From Tepidimonas taiwanensis (GTDB lineage: Bacteria; Pseudomonadota; Gammaproteobacteria; Burkholderiales; Burkholderiaceae_C), in NCBI RefSeq assembly GCF_020162115.1, contig NZ_CP083911.1:248001-312000 (forward strand): a stretch of DNA of 64,000 nucleotides, written 5' to 3'. Position 1 is the stretch's first letter; each line of letters starts with the position of its first letter. A program made the position numbers and the translations under genes. The notes under the pieces were generated by a model that made no database searches, was not told where the DNA came from, and saw only the letters and a list, made by a program, of their open reading frames with translations. Positions 16,604-25,827 of the stretch are shown here, one piece after another.

Positions 16604-17752
16604 ATGGACTTTCGGCTGACCGACGACCAGCGCATGCTGGCGGAGTCGCTGGACCGCTATCTCGCGCAGCGCTACCCCATCACACGCCGGCACGCGGCAG
16701 CGGCGAGCGCGCTGGGCTTCGATGCCGAAGTGTGGGCCGGCCTGGTGGAGCTGGGGGCCGTGGCCGCGCTGCTGCCGGAAGCCGCCGGGGGGCTCGGGGG
16801 CGGCGGGTTCGACATCACGACGGTGTTCGAGAGCGCCGGGCGGGCGCTGCTGATCGAGCCGCTGCGCGGGGCGCTGGTGGTGGGGCAGATCCTGGCCCGG
16901 GCCGATCACCCGGATCGCGTGGCCGCATGGTTGGCGCGCGTGGCGGCGGGCGCCGTCGTGGCATTCGCGCACGAGGAGCCGGACGCCCACTACGAGCCCT
17001 GGCATGTGGCGACGACGGCGCAGCGCGATGCCCACGGCTGGGTACTCGATGGGCACAAGGCCGTGGTGGCGCACGCCGCGGCGGCGGACGGCTGGCTGGT
17101 GAGCGCGCGTCTGGCCGGTGGCGTGCGCGATGCGGCGGGGATCGGGCTGTTTTGGGTGCCGCGCGATGCGCTCGGGGTCACGGTGCAGCCATACCCGCGC
17201 ATCGACGGCGGCGGCGCAGCGGACCTGCGGTTCACGACCGCGCAGGTGCCGGCGGAAGCCCTCGTCGTCGGGCCGGCGCGGGCGTCGGAGGTGCTGGCGC
17301 ATGGGCTGGCCTGCGCGACGCTGAGCCTGTGCGCCGAAGCCCTCGGGGCGATGGAGGTCGCACTGCAGCAGACGCGCGACTACCTGCAGACGCGGCGCCA
17401 GTTCGGCCGGCCCATCGGCAGCTTCCAGGCGCTGCAACACCGGGTGGTGGACCTGTGGATGGCCGTGGCGCAGGCGCGCTCGGCCGTCATCAACGCGGCC
17501 GCCGCGTTCGACGGCGGCGACGCGCTCGAACGGGACCGCCTGATCGCCGCGGCCAAAGCGACGATCGGCCACACCGGCACCCACGTGGCGGAGGAGTGCA
17601 TCCAGCTCCACGGCGGCATCGGCATGACGTGGGAGCTGCCGTTGGCGCACTACGCCAAGCGGCTCGTGATGATCGATCACGAATACGGCGACGAGGACCA
17701 CCACCTGGCGCGTTTCATCGCGCTGAGTCGGCTGCGCGAGGCGAGCGCCTGA
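16604..17752 (+). CDS. Acyl-CoA dehydrogenase, small subunit of the pair
   Basis: 382 aa. The N-terminal helical domain (DDQRMLAESLDRYLAQRYP) and C-terminal domain (TRRQFGRPIGSFQALQHRVV, ECIQLHGGIGMTWELPLAHY) are recognisable. The middle beta domain lacks the usual flavin-binding signature of the larger partner. The tail (RLVMIDHEYGDEDHHLARFI) has no YEGT-like base motif. This matches PimD-like subunits that form mixed oligomers with the gene before it. The substrate is unknown; medium-chain or dicarboxylic acyl-CoA is likely by family. GGGGCGAGG precedes the start. Confidence 0.85.
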   Translation: MDFRLTDDQRMLAESLDRYLAQRYPITRRHAAAASALGFDAEVWAGLVELGAVAALLPEAAGGLGGGGFDITTVFESAGRALLIEPLRGALVVGQILARADHPDRVAAWLARVAAGAVVAFAHEEPDAHYEPWHVATTAQRDAHGWVLDGHKAVVAHAAAADGWLVSARLAGGVRDAAGIGLFWVPRDALGVTVQPYPRIDGGGAADLRFTTAQVPAEALVVGPARASEVLAHGLACATLSLCAEALGAMEVALQQTRDYLQTRRQFGRPIGSFQALQHRVVDLWMAVAQARSAVINAAAAFDGGDALERDRLIAAAKATIGHTGTHVAEECIQLHGGIGMTWELPLAHYAKRLVMIDHEYGDEDHHLARFIALSRLREASA

Positions 17753-17797
17753 GCCGGCTGGTCGGGAACCCAGGCGGCACCCCGCGATCCAGCGGTC

Positions 17798-18736
17798 ATG
17801 CACGTCGCGGAAAACGGGTGGTGGACGGGGGTCTCCCCGCATCGGTGGCAGGCGGTGGGCCGCTGGCTGGGCGCCGGCGTACTGGCGCTGGCCGTGGCCG
17901 GCTGCAGCGTGGTCGGGCTGGCCTACCAGCAGTTGCCCACGGTGCTGATGTGGCGGCTGGACAGCCTGTGGGATCTGCAGGGCGATCAACGCGTGGGCGT
18001 GGACGAGGCCGTGCGGCGCTGGCACGCGTGGCACCGGCGCGAGCAGTTGCCCGCGGTCGCCGCCCTGCTGCAGCGCTGGCAGGCCCTGGCGGCCGGTACC
18101 CCCGACGCGGCGACGGTTTGCCGCGAGGCCGACGCGGTGCGGGCGCTGCTGCGGGAGGCGACCGACCGCACGGTGGACGATCTCGCGCGCTGGCTGCCGA
18201 CGCTGACCGACGCGCAACTGGCTCACTGGCGCGCGCGGCTGGACGATGCCGACGCCGAGTGGCGGCGCGACTGGGGGCAGAGCGATATCGACCGGGGGTT
18301 ACGGCTGCGGCGCACGCGGGAGCGGCTGGAGATGTTTTACGGCCGCCTCGACGACGAGCAGCGCCGCTGGCTGCGCGAGCGGCTGCGCGCCGTGGAGGTC
18401 CGGCCGGAACTGGCGTGGGCGGAGCGCCAGCGCCGGCAGGCGGACTGGCTGGAGACGGCGCGCCGCCTGCGGGGGCTGCCCACGGCCCAGGCCGCGGCGG
18501 ACGTGCGCGCCCTGTGGGCGCGCACCTGGCGCTCGCCCGATGCGACGCTCGCCGCATATCAGGATGCGGCGTGGTTCGCGGGCTGTGCGTGGCTGGCCGA
18601 CTGGCACGCCCGTGCAACGCCGGCGCAGCGCGCCCGCGCCGTGGCGCAGTTGCAGACGTATGAGCGTGAGGTCCGGGCGCTGATGGAGAACGGCGTGTCC
18701 AACGGCAGCCTCCTGGGCACCACCAACCGACCATGA
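17798..18736 (+). CDS. DUF6279-type lipoprotein, function unknown
   Basis: 312 aa. An N-terminal signal ends with the lipobox AVAGC (Cys36), so it is probably anchored in the outer membrane. The rest is helical and very rich in Arg, Trp, Leu and Ala (LEMFYGRLDDEQRRWLRERL), typical of DUF6279 proteins. The function of the family is unknown. It follows the acyl-CoA dehydrogenases by 45 bases. Its stop codon runs straight into the first of four hairpins that separate it from the convergent groEL. Confidence 0.75.
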   Translation: MHVAENGWWTGVSPHRWQAVGRWLGAGVLALAVAGCSVVGLAYQQLPTVLMWRLDSLWDLQGDQRVGVDEAVRRWHAWHRREQLPAVAALLQRWQALAAGTPDAATVCREADAVRALLREATDRTVDDLARWLPTLTDAQLAHWRARLDDADAEWRRDWGQSDIDRGLRLRRTRERLEMFYGRLDDEQRRWLRERLRAVEVRPELAWAERQRRQADWLETARRLRGLPTAQAAADVRALWARTWRSPDATLAAYQDAAWFAGCAWLADWHARATPAQRARAVAQLQTYEREVRALMENGVSNGSLLGTTNRP

Positions 18737-18738
18737 AA

Positions 18739-18768
18739 AAACCCGCACAGCAATAGCTGTGCGGGTTT
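18739..18768. terminator. Tandem hairpin 1 of 4
   Basis: Perfect 12-bp stem AAACCCGCACAG / CTGTGCGGGTTT with a 6-base loop. A and T runs on both sides allow termination in both directions. It starts 3 bases after the lipoprotein stop. Confidence 0.85.
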
Positions 18769-18773
18769 CATCA

Positions 18774-18803
18774 AAACCCGCAAGGAAACATTCTTGCGGG
18801 TTT
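18774..18803. terminator. Tandem hairpin 2 of 4
   Basis: Perfect 11-bp stem AAACCCGCAAG / CTTGCGGGTTT with an 8-base loop. It shares the AAACCCGC base with the other three, but its upper stem and loop differ. Confidence 0.85.
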
Positions 18804-18808
18804 CGCCA

Positions 18809-18841
18809 AAACCCGCTGGGCCTTGGCATCCCAGCGGGTTT
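18809..18841. terminator. Tandem hairpin 3 of 4
   Basis: Perfect 12-bp stem AAACCCGCTGGG / CCCAGCGGGTTT with a 9-base loop. Confidence 0.85.
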
Positions 18842-18846
18842 CTTCA

Positions 18847-18876
18847 AAACCCGCCGGGATCGCTCCCGGCGGGTTT
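18847..18876. terminator. Tandem hairpin 4 of 4, nearest groEL
   Basis: Perfect 13-bp stem AAACCCGCCGGGA / TCCCGGCGGGTTT with loop TCGC. It lies 32 bases past the groEL stop and is the likely primary terminator for groES-groEL transcripts read from the right. Confidence 0.88.
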
Positions 18877-18908
18877 CACGGATGTGTGGTCGTGCCGTCA
18901 GCGGCCGA

Positions 18909-20543
<1,635 letters not shown>

Positions 20544-20603
20544 GGTTCAGATTCCTTCGTGTAGGGGTTGATTCGGGAGATCAAAAGGGGACGCGTGTCG
20601 CGT

Positions 20604-20894
20604 TCACTTCTCGATGACGGCGAACAGGTCGTCTTCCTTCATGACCAGCAGCTCTTCGCCGTCGACCTTGACGGTCTGGCCGCTGTACTTGCCGAACAGC
20701 ACACGGTCACCGACCTTGACGCTCAGCGGCTTGGTTTCGCCCTTGTCGTTGGTCTTGCCGGGACCGACAGCCAGCACTTCGCCTTGATCGGGCTTCTCGG
20801 CCGCGTTGTCCGGGATCACGATGCCCGAGGCGGTCTTGGTCTCGTTTTCCAGACGCTTGACGATCACGCGATCGGCGAGAGGACGAAGTTTCAT
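20604..20894 (-). CDS. groES: 10 kDa co-chaperonin GroES
   Basis: 96 aa. It starts MKLRPLADRVIVKRLENET and has the mobile loop region KTASGIVIPDNAAEKP and the tail YSGQTVKVDGEELLVMKEDD. It forms the heptameric lid of GroEL. GGAGATC lies upstream of the ATG at 20894; the frame extends further 5' but the family start is here. The leader holds a CIRCE element about 60 bases upstream of the start. Confidence 0.99.
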   Translation of the reverse strand: MKLRPLADRVIVKRLENETKTASGIVIPDNAAEKPDQGEVLAVGPGKTNDKGETKPLSVKVGDRVLFGKYSGQTVKVDGEELLVMKEDDLFAVIEK

Positions 20895-20953
20895 GCGATC
20901 TCCTGTCGTAAGGACGATGAGGTTGGGTTGCAGAGGCGGCGGGGTGTCAGGTG

Positions 20954-20980
20954 TTAGCACTCACCGCCGACGAGTGCTAA
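20954..20980. promoter_or_regulatory. CIRCE operator (HrcA binding site) of groES-groEL
   Basis: TTAGCACTC, 9 bases, GAGTGCTAA: a perfect match to the CIRCE inverted repeat. HrcA binds it and represses chaperonin genes until heat stress. It begins at the edge of the promoter -10 box and covers the expected transcription start. Confidence 0.97.
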
Positions 20981-21008
20981 TGATAAGGGCTTCGGCGGGC
21001 CGTTTCAA
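20980..21008 (-). promoter_or_regulatory. groES-groEL promoter (sigma-70 type, also sigma-32-like)
   Basis: On the minus strand: TTGAAA, a 17-base spacer, then TATCAT, a good sigma-70 promoter. The same stretch reads CTTGAAA, 13 bases, CCCTTAT, close to the sigma-32 consensus. The operon may therefore have both forms of heat control, with HrcA acting at CIRCE just downstream. Confidence 0.75.
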
Positions 21009-21346
21009 GGGGTGGGGGCACGAGGGGCCGCGAGGGAGGGTTGGGTGGCGGTTGGCGGGCCTGGCTCGCGGGGAAGCGCAAGCGCCTTGCAGAACATCTC
21101 CTTCAGCGCGCTCAGTTTTTCGGCTCTATGCCGTTCGCAGTGGAAGCGGATCTGACAAGCGGTGAGGGCTAGGCTCGAGAGGCAGCGGCGCGGCCTGGCT
21201 TTGAGCAGAGACAACAGTTCAGACAGGTGGTCCCCGAACACCAGGCCGAACTTCTTCTCTTTTGAGGCGCAGGCCCATTCAGTGACCGTCCGCTCACGCA
21301 GACGTGGGTTGGTGACTTGCGTAGCCAGATCGTGGATGGCTGACAA
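21005..21346 (-). pseudogene. Truncated start of a type III-like site-specific DNA methyltransferase
   Basis: The first 50 residues of this 113-residue frame (MSAIHDLATQV, then LRERTVTEW, then KEKKFGLVFGDHLSELLSLL) resemble the N-terminus of Mod-type adenine methyltransferases, typically LRERI..EV..L.K.KKFGLVFEEHLPE. No catalytic DPPY or FxGxG motif follows: the frame changes to unrelated sequence and stops after about 60 more residues. The later segment (HRAEKLSALKEMFCKAL) faintly recalls the helical tail of HsdS subunits; that is only a guess. I read it as a remnant of a restriction-modification locus. It ends inside the groES promoter region. Confidence 0.45.
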
Positions 21347-21464
21347 GTGATCCTACTTGCGGCTTGCGACGTGTCGTCGGTCACGCGCATCATGGCATGG
21401 AATTTATGGTGCTTTTGCAGCGAGCCGCTCGGACGCTGGCGTTCGCAGGCCCAGAGCTTTGGCA
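21347..21464 (-). other. Short stretch between the remnant and the ATPase gene
   Basis: No convincing gene. A minus-strand frame runs through it (with MPKLWACERQR and KHHKFHAMMRV) into another frame of the methyltransferase remnant, but I do not recognise it. It is probably more decayed sequence from the same locus. Confidence 0.35.
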
Positions 21465-22907
21465 TCATGGGTCCTCCGGACGTTCGGTTGCGCCCATCCA
21501 GTAGCACAGCAGCGGTGCCGGGATGCGCATGATCTGCGCCTCGATCCCGTTACCCGGCAAGCCTTGTAAGGGGCCGAAGTCGTCCAGCGACTTCGTGACC
21601 ACGTAGCCGCGCGCGATGCGCTTGCCTTGGCACAGCTCGATCAGACCTTTCAGCTCGCGCGCACCGGTGTGCTGGGCGCGGTACTTCACTTCGAATGGAA
21701 TCAGCTCGCCGCCCACTTCGGCGACGAGATCGACTTCGTGGTCGCGCTTGCCGCGCCAGTAAGAGAAACGCACGTTCTGCGCGTAGTAGCGGGCGAACAG
21801 GTGCTTGAACACGGCCGTCTCGGTGGCCACGCCCAGCGCCGCGGCGTCTTCCAGGATGGCCTTGCCCTTGAGCATCACGGCTGGCGCGATGGCGGCATCG
21901 GCCAGGTAGATCTTGAAGCGCGCGCGCAGCACGTCTTTGCCGTATCCGTAGGGTGCCAGGCGGTAGATCAGGTGCGTGGCCTCCAGCAGCTCGATGAAGT
22001 GCTGCGCCGTCGGGCGCTTGACTTCCAGGTTGCTGCACAGGTCCACCATGTCCAGCAGGCCGCCATCGTGCAAGCACAGGTAGAGGAAGGTGTGCTCCAG
22101 GTCCAGCACGCGGCGCACGCCGAAGAGGGCCGTCATGTCGCGCTTGAGCACTTTGTCGATGATGTCCTCGCGCAGCAGGCGCTGCGCCTGGGTGACGCTG
22201 TCCACCTGCGCGGTCTGCGGAAAGCCGCCGCGAAGCAGGTACTCGTGGAAGTGGCCGACGTAGTCTCGACCCAGGTCGGTAGCGCGGTAGAAGTCCGCCG
22301 GTGTCCAGTCGAACAGGTCGCGCAGGCTGCGCAGCCGGGGCAGCTTGGGCAGTTGCAGGCGCTTGATCTGCAGGTACTCGTAGAACGACAGCGTGGTCAG
22401 CCGGATCGTTTGCCAGCGGCCGACGCCGGATTCTTGGTCGGCTTCCACCAGCGGCATGGCCGATCCGGTGAAGGCGATGCGCCGGTCCTTGCGGAAGTCG
22501 ACTTGGTGCTTGACCCAAGTGCCCCAGTCACGGATGAATTGGGCCTCGTCGAGCAGCAGGTACTCCGGTCCCTCGGCGCGCGGCTCGCGCTCGCGCCAGG
22601 CATCGATGACGGCATCGATGCCGGCCAGCTTCAGGATCGGGTGGTCGAAGGTGGCGTAGAGGATGTTGGCGGCGGGCACACCGGCGCGCAGCAGCGCATC
22701 CGCGGCCTGCAGCATCAGGGTGGTTTTGCCGATCTGCCGCGCGCCGGAGAGCATCACGGCCCGGGGCGCGGGCGGGGCGGTGAGCCAGGTGTGGAGTTCG
22801 CAGAAGGCCGCGCGCCGGAACGCAGGCAAGTCCGCAATGGCCTCGCCCCGCCACCAGGGGTTAAACTGGGCGAGGACGGCGACGAGCTCTTCTTTTGAGA
22901 CTCTCAT
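21465..22907 (-). CDS. AAA-family ATPase with DUF4143 C-terminal domain
   Basis: 480 aa. Walker A is GARQIGKTT (residues 55-63) and Walker B is YLLLDEAQ (near 116-123). The C-terminal DUF4143 part ends with the nuclease-fold-like strand EVDLVAEVGGELIPFEVKYR. Proteins of this kind are common in accessory regions and are often annotated as ATPases of unknown role; some lie near toxin-antitoxin or restriction genes. All motifs look intact. It starts ATG at 22907. The upstream 100 bases are AT-rich compared with the rest of the window, which suggests acquired DNA. Confidence 0.85.
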   Translation of the reverse strand: MRVSKEELVAVLAQFNPWWRGEAIADLPAFRRAAFCELHTWLTAPPAPRAVMLSGARQIGKTTLMLQAADALLRAGVPAANILYATFDHPILKLAGIDAVIDAWREREPRAEGPEYLLLDEAQFIRDWGTWVKHQVDFRKDRRIAFTGSAMPLVEADQESGVGRWQTIRLTTLSFYEYLQIKRLQLPKLPRLRSLRDLFDWTPADFYRATDLGRDYVGHFHEYLLRGGFPQTAQVDSVTQAQRLLREDIIDKVLKRDMTALFGVRRVLDLEHTFLYLCLHDGGLLDMVDLCSNLEVKRPTAQHFIELLEATHLIYRLAPYGYGKDVLRARFKIYLADAAIAPAVMLKGKAILEDAAALGVATETAVFKHLFARYYAQNVRFSYWRGKRDHEVDLVAEVGGELIPFEVKYRAQHTGARELKGLIELCQGKRIARGYVVTKSLDDFGPLQGLPGNGIEAQIMRIPAPLLCYWMGATERPEDP

Positions 22908-23448
22908 CGAGCGGATTCTACCTGTTTCTCCATCTTAGTTAAAGTGTAGTTTGCTTGTTTTCGTCTTATAAGGTGGATTTGATTGTCAACGAGGTACCTT
23001 GCTTCCGGCCCCGACAGCGCTTGAATCATTGCATCGCGATCAACCCGGAGACCCCGATGCGCCACACCGATCCCCGCGCGGCCTACGTGTCACCACCACG
23101 TGCCCAAGCGCGCGCAGGCCTTCGGCGCATCTCATCCGATCGGGCAGCTGCCGGCCGAGGCGGCCGAAGCGATGATTCGCTCAATGAGATTCACGCGCAG
23201 CAGCCCTTGTTCGACGCGCTCGATGCGTAAGGCGTGCGCGATTCGCTTTCACGTGACACGGTTTTCAGCGAACCGCGACGCGCAAACCCGCATCGCCCCA
23301 AGGGGGCGAGCAAAGTCCAGCCACAGGTCGGATGGAGAAAAGGGGGAATCTACGCCGGTCTAAGGCCGCAGAACACACCGGTCGCCGCCGACCGGAACAC
23401 GGCATGCACCGGCAACCCGCGCCAGGACTGATCATTGGCGGGCCGACG
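22908..23448. other. Gene-poor region between the DUF4143 ATPase and tRNA-Met
   Basis: About 540 bases. The first 80 are AT-rich (TTAGTTAAAGTGTAGTTTGC nearby) and probably hold the ATPase promoter. The rest has short overlapping plus-strand frames. One piece (AQAFGASHPIGQLPAEAAEA, about 23105-23180) and another (NEIHAQQPLFDALDA, ending 23230) would join only with a frameshift and may be a dead gene. I recognise neither. Confidence 0.45.
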
Positions 23449-23472
23449 AAAAAGCCAGCGCGAGGCTGGCTT
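23449..23472 (-). terminator. Factor-independent terminator of tRNA-Met
   Basis: Read on the minus strand: AAGCCAGC, loop CTCGC, GCTGGCTT, followed by TTT. It lies 7 bases past the tRNA CCA end. Confidence 0.85.
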
Positions 23473-23479
23473 GGATGTT

Positions 23480-23556
<77 letters not shown>

Positions 23557-23568
23557 AGCGAAGCCTGC

Positions 23569-23574
23569 ATTATA
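23569..23574 (-). promoter_or_regulatory. -10 box of tRNA-Met
   Basis: TATAAT on the minus strand, 12 bases before the tRNA 5' end, in the same GC-TATAAT-GC context as the tRNA-Asn promoter. Confidence 0.6.
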
Positions 23575-23822
23575 GCGGCAATTCGAAGCATCCCTTCCGC
23601 CGGCACCCGGTGCGGCGAACGGCGGGAGGGATGCAGGCCCGAAGAATGCATCCCAGCGAGACATCCCAGCGCCAGGAGCGGCTCAGAGAGCGCGCGGCGC
23701 ACGGCGAGCTCAGCCTTGCGCCACGCGCCTTGGGCACTGTCCGAATTTTTGTGTTCAAGGCTGGCGTGAGCCCGCTGCGTGCAACAAGACTCAGTCCGCA
23801 TATGACGCGCTCGCTTCGGGGA

Positions 23823-24614
23823 TCAGCGATGTTGGAAATGGGGCGTGCGCTTTTCCAGAAACGCGGCCATGCCTTCCTTCTGGTCGGCGGTGGCGAACAT
23901 CGCGTGAAACAGCCGCCGCTCGTACATCAGCCCGTCCGACAGCGGTCCCTCGAAGGCGCGGTTGACCGCCTCCTTGGCGGCCAGCACCGCCAGGCGCGGC
24001 AGCGACGCGATGGACAGCGCCACCGCCAGCGCCTCATCCATCAGCTTGTCCAGCGGCACGACGCGGCTGACCAGGCCGGCGCGCTCGGCTTCGGCGGCGT
24101 CCATCATGCGGCCGGTGAGGACCATGTCCATCGCCTTGGCCTTACCAATGGCGCGCGGCAGCCGCTGCGTGCCCCCCGCGCCCGGCACGACACCGATCTT
24201 GACCTCGGGTTGCCCGAACTTGGCGTTGTCCGCGGCGATGATGAGGTCGCACATCATCGCCACCTCGCAGCCACCGCCGAGGGCAAAGCCCGCCACGGCC
24301 GCGATGACCGGCTTGCGCACGTGGCGCAGCGCCTCCCAGTTGCGGGTGATGTATTCGGTGCGGTAGACGTCCGAAAACGTGTACTGCGCCATCGCGGCGA
24401 TGTCGGCACCAGCGGCGAAGGCTTTCTCGCTGCCGGTGAGGATGATGCAGCCGATCGCGTCGTCCGCGTCGAAGGCGCGCAGCGCCGCGCCCAGCTCGTC
24501 CATCAGCCGGTCGTTGAGGGCGTTGAGCTGCTTGGGGCGGTTGAGGGTGATGATGCCGACCGGCCCCTCGGTGCGGGTCAGCAGGGTTTCGTAAGTGGGA
24601 GGTGTTTCGCTCAT
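23823..24614 (-). CDS. Enoyl-CoA hydratase (crotonase family)
   Basis: 263 aa. It has the crotonase signatures GIITLNRPKQLNALND, the oxyanion-hole segment EKAFAAGADIAAM, and GFALGGGCEVAMMCDLIIAA with the catalytic region FGQPEVKIGVVPGAGGTQRL. Both conserved glutamates are present. It hydrates trans-2-enoyl-CoA in fatty acid or aromatic acid breakdown. The ATG at 24614 gives the normal length. It is divergent from the PaaG-like gene, so it may serve as its PaaF partner, but a general beta-oxidation role is equally possible. Confidence 0.9.
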   Translation of the reverse strand: MSETPPTYETLLTRTEGPVGIITLNRPKQLNALNDRLMDELGAALRAFDADDAIGCIILTGSEKAFAAGADIAAMAQYTFSDVYRTEYITRNWEALRHVRKPVIAAVAGFALGGGCEVAMMCDLIIAADNAKFGQPEVKIGVVPGAGGTQRLPRAIGKAKAMDMVLTGRMMDAAEAERAGLVSRVVPLDKLMDEALAVALSIASLPRLAVLAAKEAVNRAFEGPLSDGLMYERRLFHAMFATADQKEGMAAFLEKRTPHFQHR

Positions 24615-25008
24615 GGAGGATCCTGGAACGAAGGTCGGTGGGTATCGGTCGACGGCGACGGGGGTTACGTATGGGTGTGCTTCGCCAACTATAGCGCTTT
24701 GGCGCTTTGGCGTGCCCTTCCCGTTAGCCCCTGTGGGGTGTTGCGTGGCCCATGTGGGGCATTGCGTGTCTGCCCGGGAGGGTGTGGCCGCCAGCCGGCA
24801 CCCGTTTACGCCGAGCCGACGGCGGTAGCGCGTGCGCAACGCGCTCACTCCTGTCCTGGGCGCTGCGCGCGCCCGCGGGGCCTGCGGGTGGATGGGAGGT
24901 GTCGATCCACGGCAGCCGCCGTCACGCGCGCGGTACGATGGCGGCGGGCGCGCCCGACCGTGCGACGACTGATGGGTGCGCATCCCCCATGAAGGAAGGA
25001 GCGAGACG
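24615..25008. other. Divergent promoter region between two crotonase genes
   Basis: About 394 bases with no convincing gene. It must hold the promoters of both neighbours, but I see no strong boxes. A tandem 8-mer (GCGCTTTG twice, 24694-24709) is the only visible repeat. The part nearest the plus-strand gene is very GC-rich. Confidence 0.5.
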
Positions 25009-25827
25009 ATGACCGATACCCCAGCCGCCGCGCCCGCGGCAGACGAGATCGTGTTCGAGCGCCGCGGCGCCGTGGCGGTGCTGACGCTGAACCGCCCGCA
25101 GGCGCTCAACAGCTTCACGCGCACGATGCACCGCGCGTTTCAGCAGGCGCTCGCCGCCGTCGAGGCGGACGACGGTATCCGCGCCCTGGTGCTGACCGGT
25201 GCGGGGCGGGGCTTTTGCGCCGGGTTGGACCTGTCGGAGCTGGACTTCAGCCCCGGGCCGGACATGCTGGAGCGCGCCAACCCGGGGCCGGTGATCGAGG
25301 AATGCTTCAACCCCAGCGCGCGGGCGCTGATGCAACTGCGCGTGCCGACGGTGGCGGCGGTCAACGGCGTCGCGGCGGGCGCGGGGGTGTCGCTGGCGCT
25401 GACCTGCGACATCGCGATCGCCGCGCCGCAGGCGAGTTTCGTGCAGGCGTTCAGCAAGATCGGGCTGATCCCAGACGCCGGGGGGAGTTGGCTGTCGGTC
25501 GAGCGCCTGGGTTTGGCAAGGGCGCTGGCGTGGGCGATGCTGGGCGACAAGCTGCCGGCCGAGCAGGCCAAGGCGTGGGGCCTGATCTGGGACGTGGCCG
25601 ACGACCCGCTGGCGGCGGCGCTGGCGCTGGCCGAGCGGCTGGCGGCGATGCCGACGAAGGCGCTGGTGGCCACGCGCCACCTGCTGCGCGCGGCGGGGCA
25701 GCGCTCGTTCGAGCAGCAGCTCGACGCCGAGCGCGACCTGCAAGCGGCGCTGGGCCGCACGCACGACTACGTCGAGGGGGTCACCGCGTTTCTGCAGAAG
25801 CGCGCGCCGCAGTTCCGGGGGCAGTAG
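25009..25827 (+). CDS. paaG: PaaG-like enoyl-CoA isomerase/hydratase
   Basis: 272 aa crotonase. GRGFCAGLDLSEL and FVQAFSKIGLIPDAGGSWL match 2-(1,2-epoxy-1,2-dihydrophenyl)acetyl-CoA isomerase, the PaaG step that turns the epoxide into the ring oxepin-CoA during phenylacetate breakdown. No other paa gene is in the window, so a more general delta3-delta2 enoyl-CoA isomerase role remains possible. The ATG at 25009 follows AAGGAGCGAG. Its last 47 bases overlap the convergent peptidase gene. Confidence 0.75.
   Translation: MTDTPAAAPAADEIVFERRGAVAVLTLNRPQALNSFTRTMHRAFQQALAAVEADDGIRALVLTGAGRGFCAGLDLSELDFSPGPDMLERANPGPVIEECFNPSARALMQLRVPTVAAVNGVAAGAGVSLALTCDIAIAAPQASFVQAFSKIGLIPDAGGSWLSVERLGLARALAWAMLGDKLPAEQAKAWGLIWDVADDPLAAALALAERLAAMPTKALVATRHLLRAAGQRSFEQQLDAERDLQAALGRTHDYVEGVTAFLQKRAPQFRGQ

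Noticed and set aside
23100..23363. A small plus-strand gene between the DUF4143 ATPase and tRNA-Met
   Set aside because: Unrecognised, no ribosome binding site, and the more protein-like pieces lie in two different frames.
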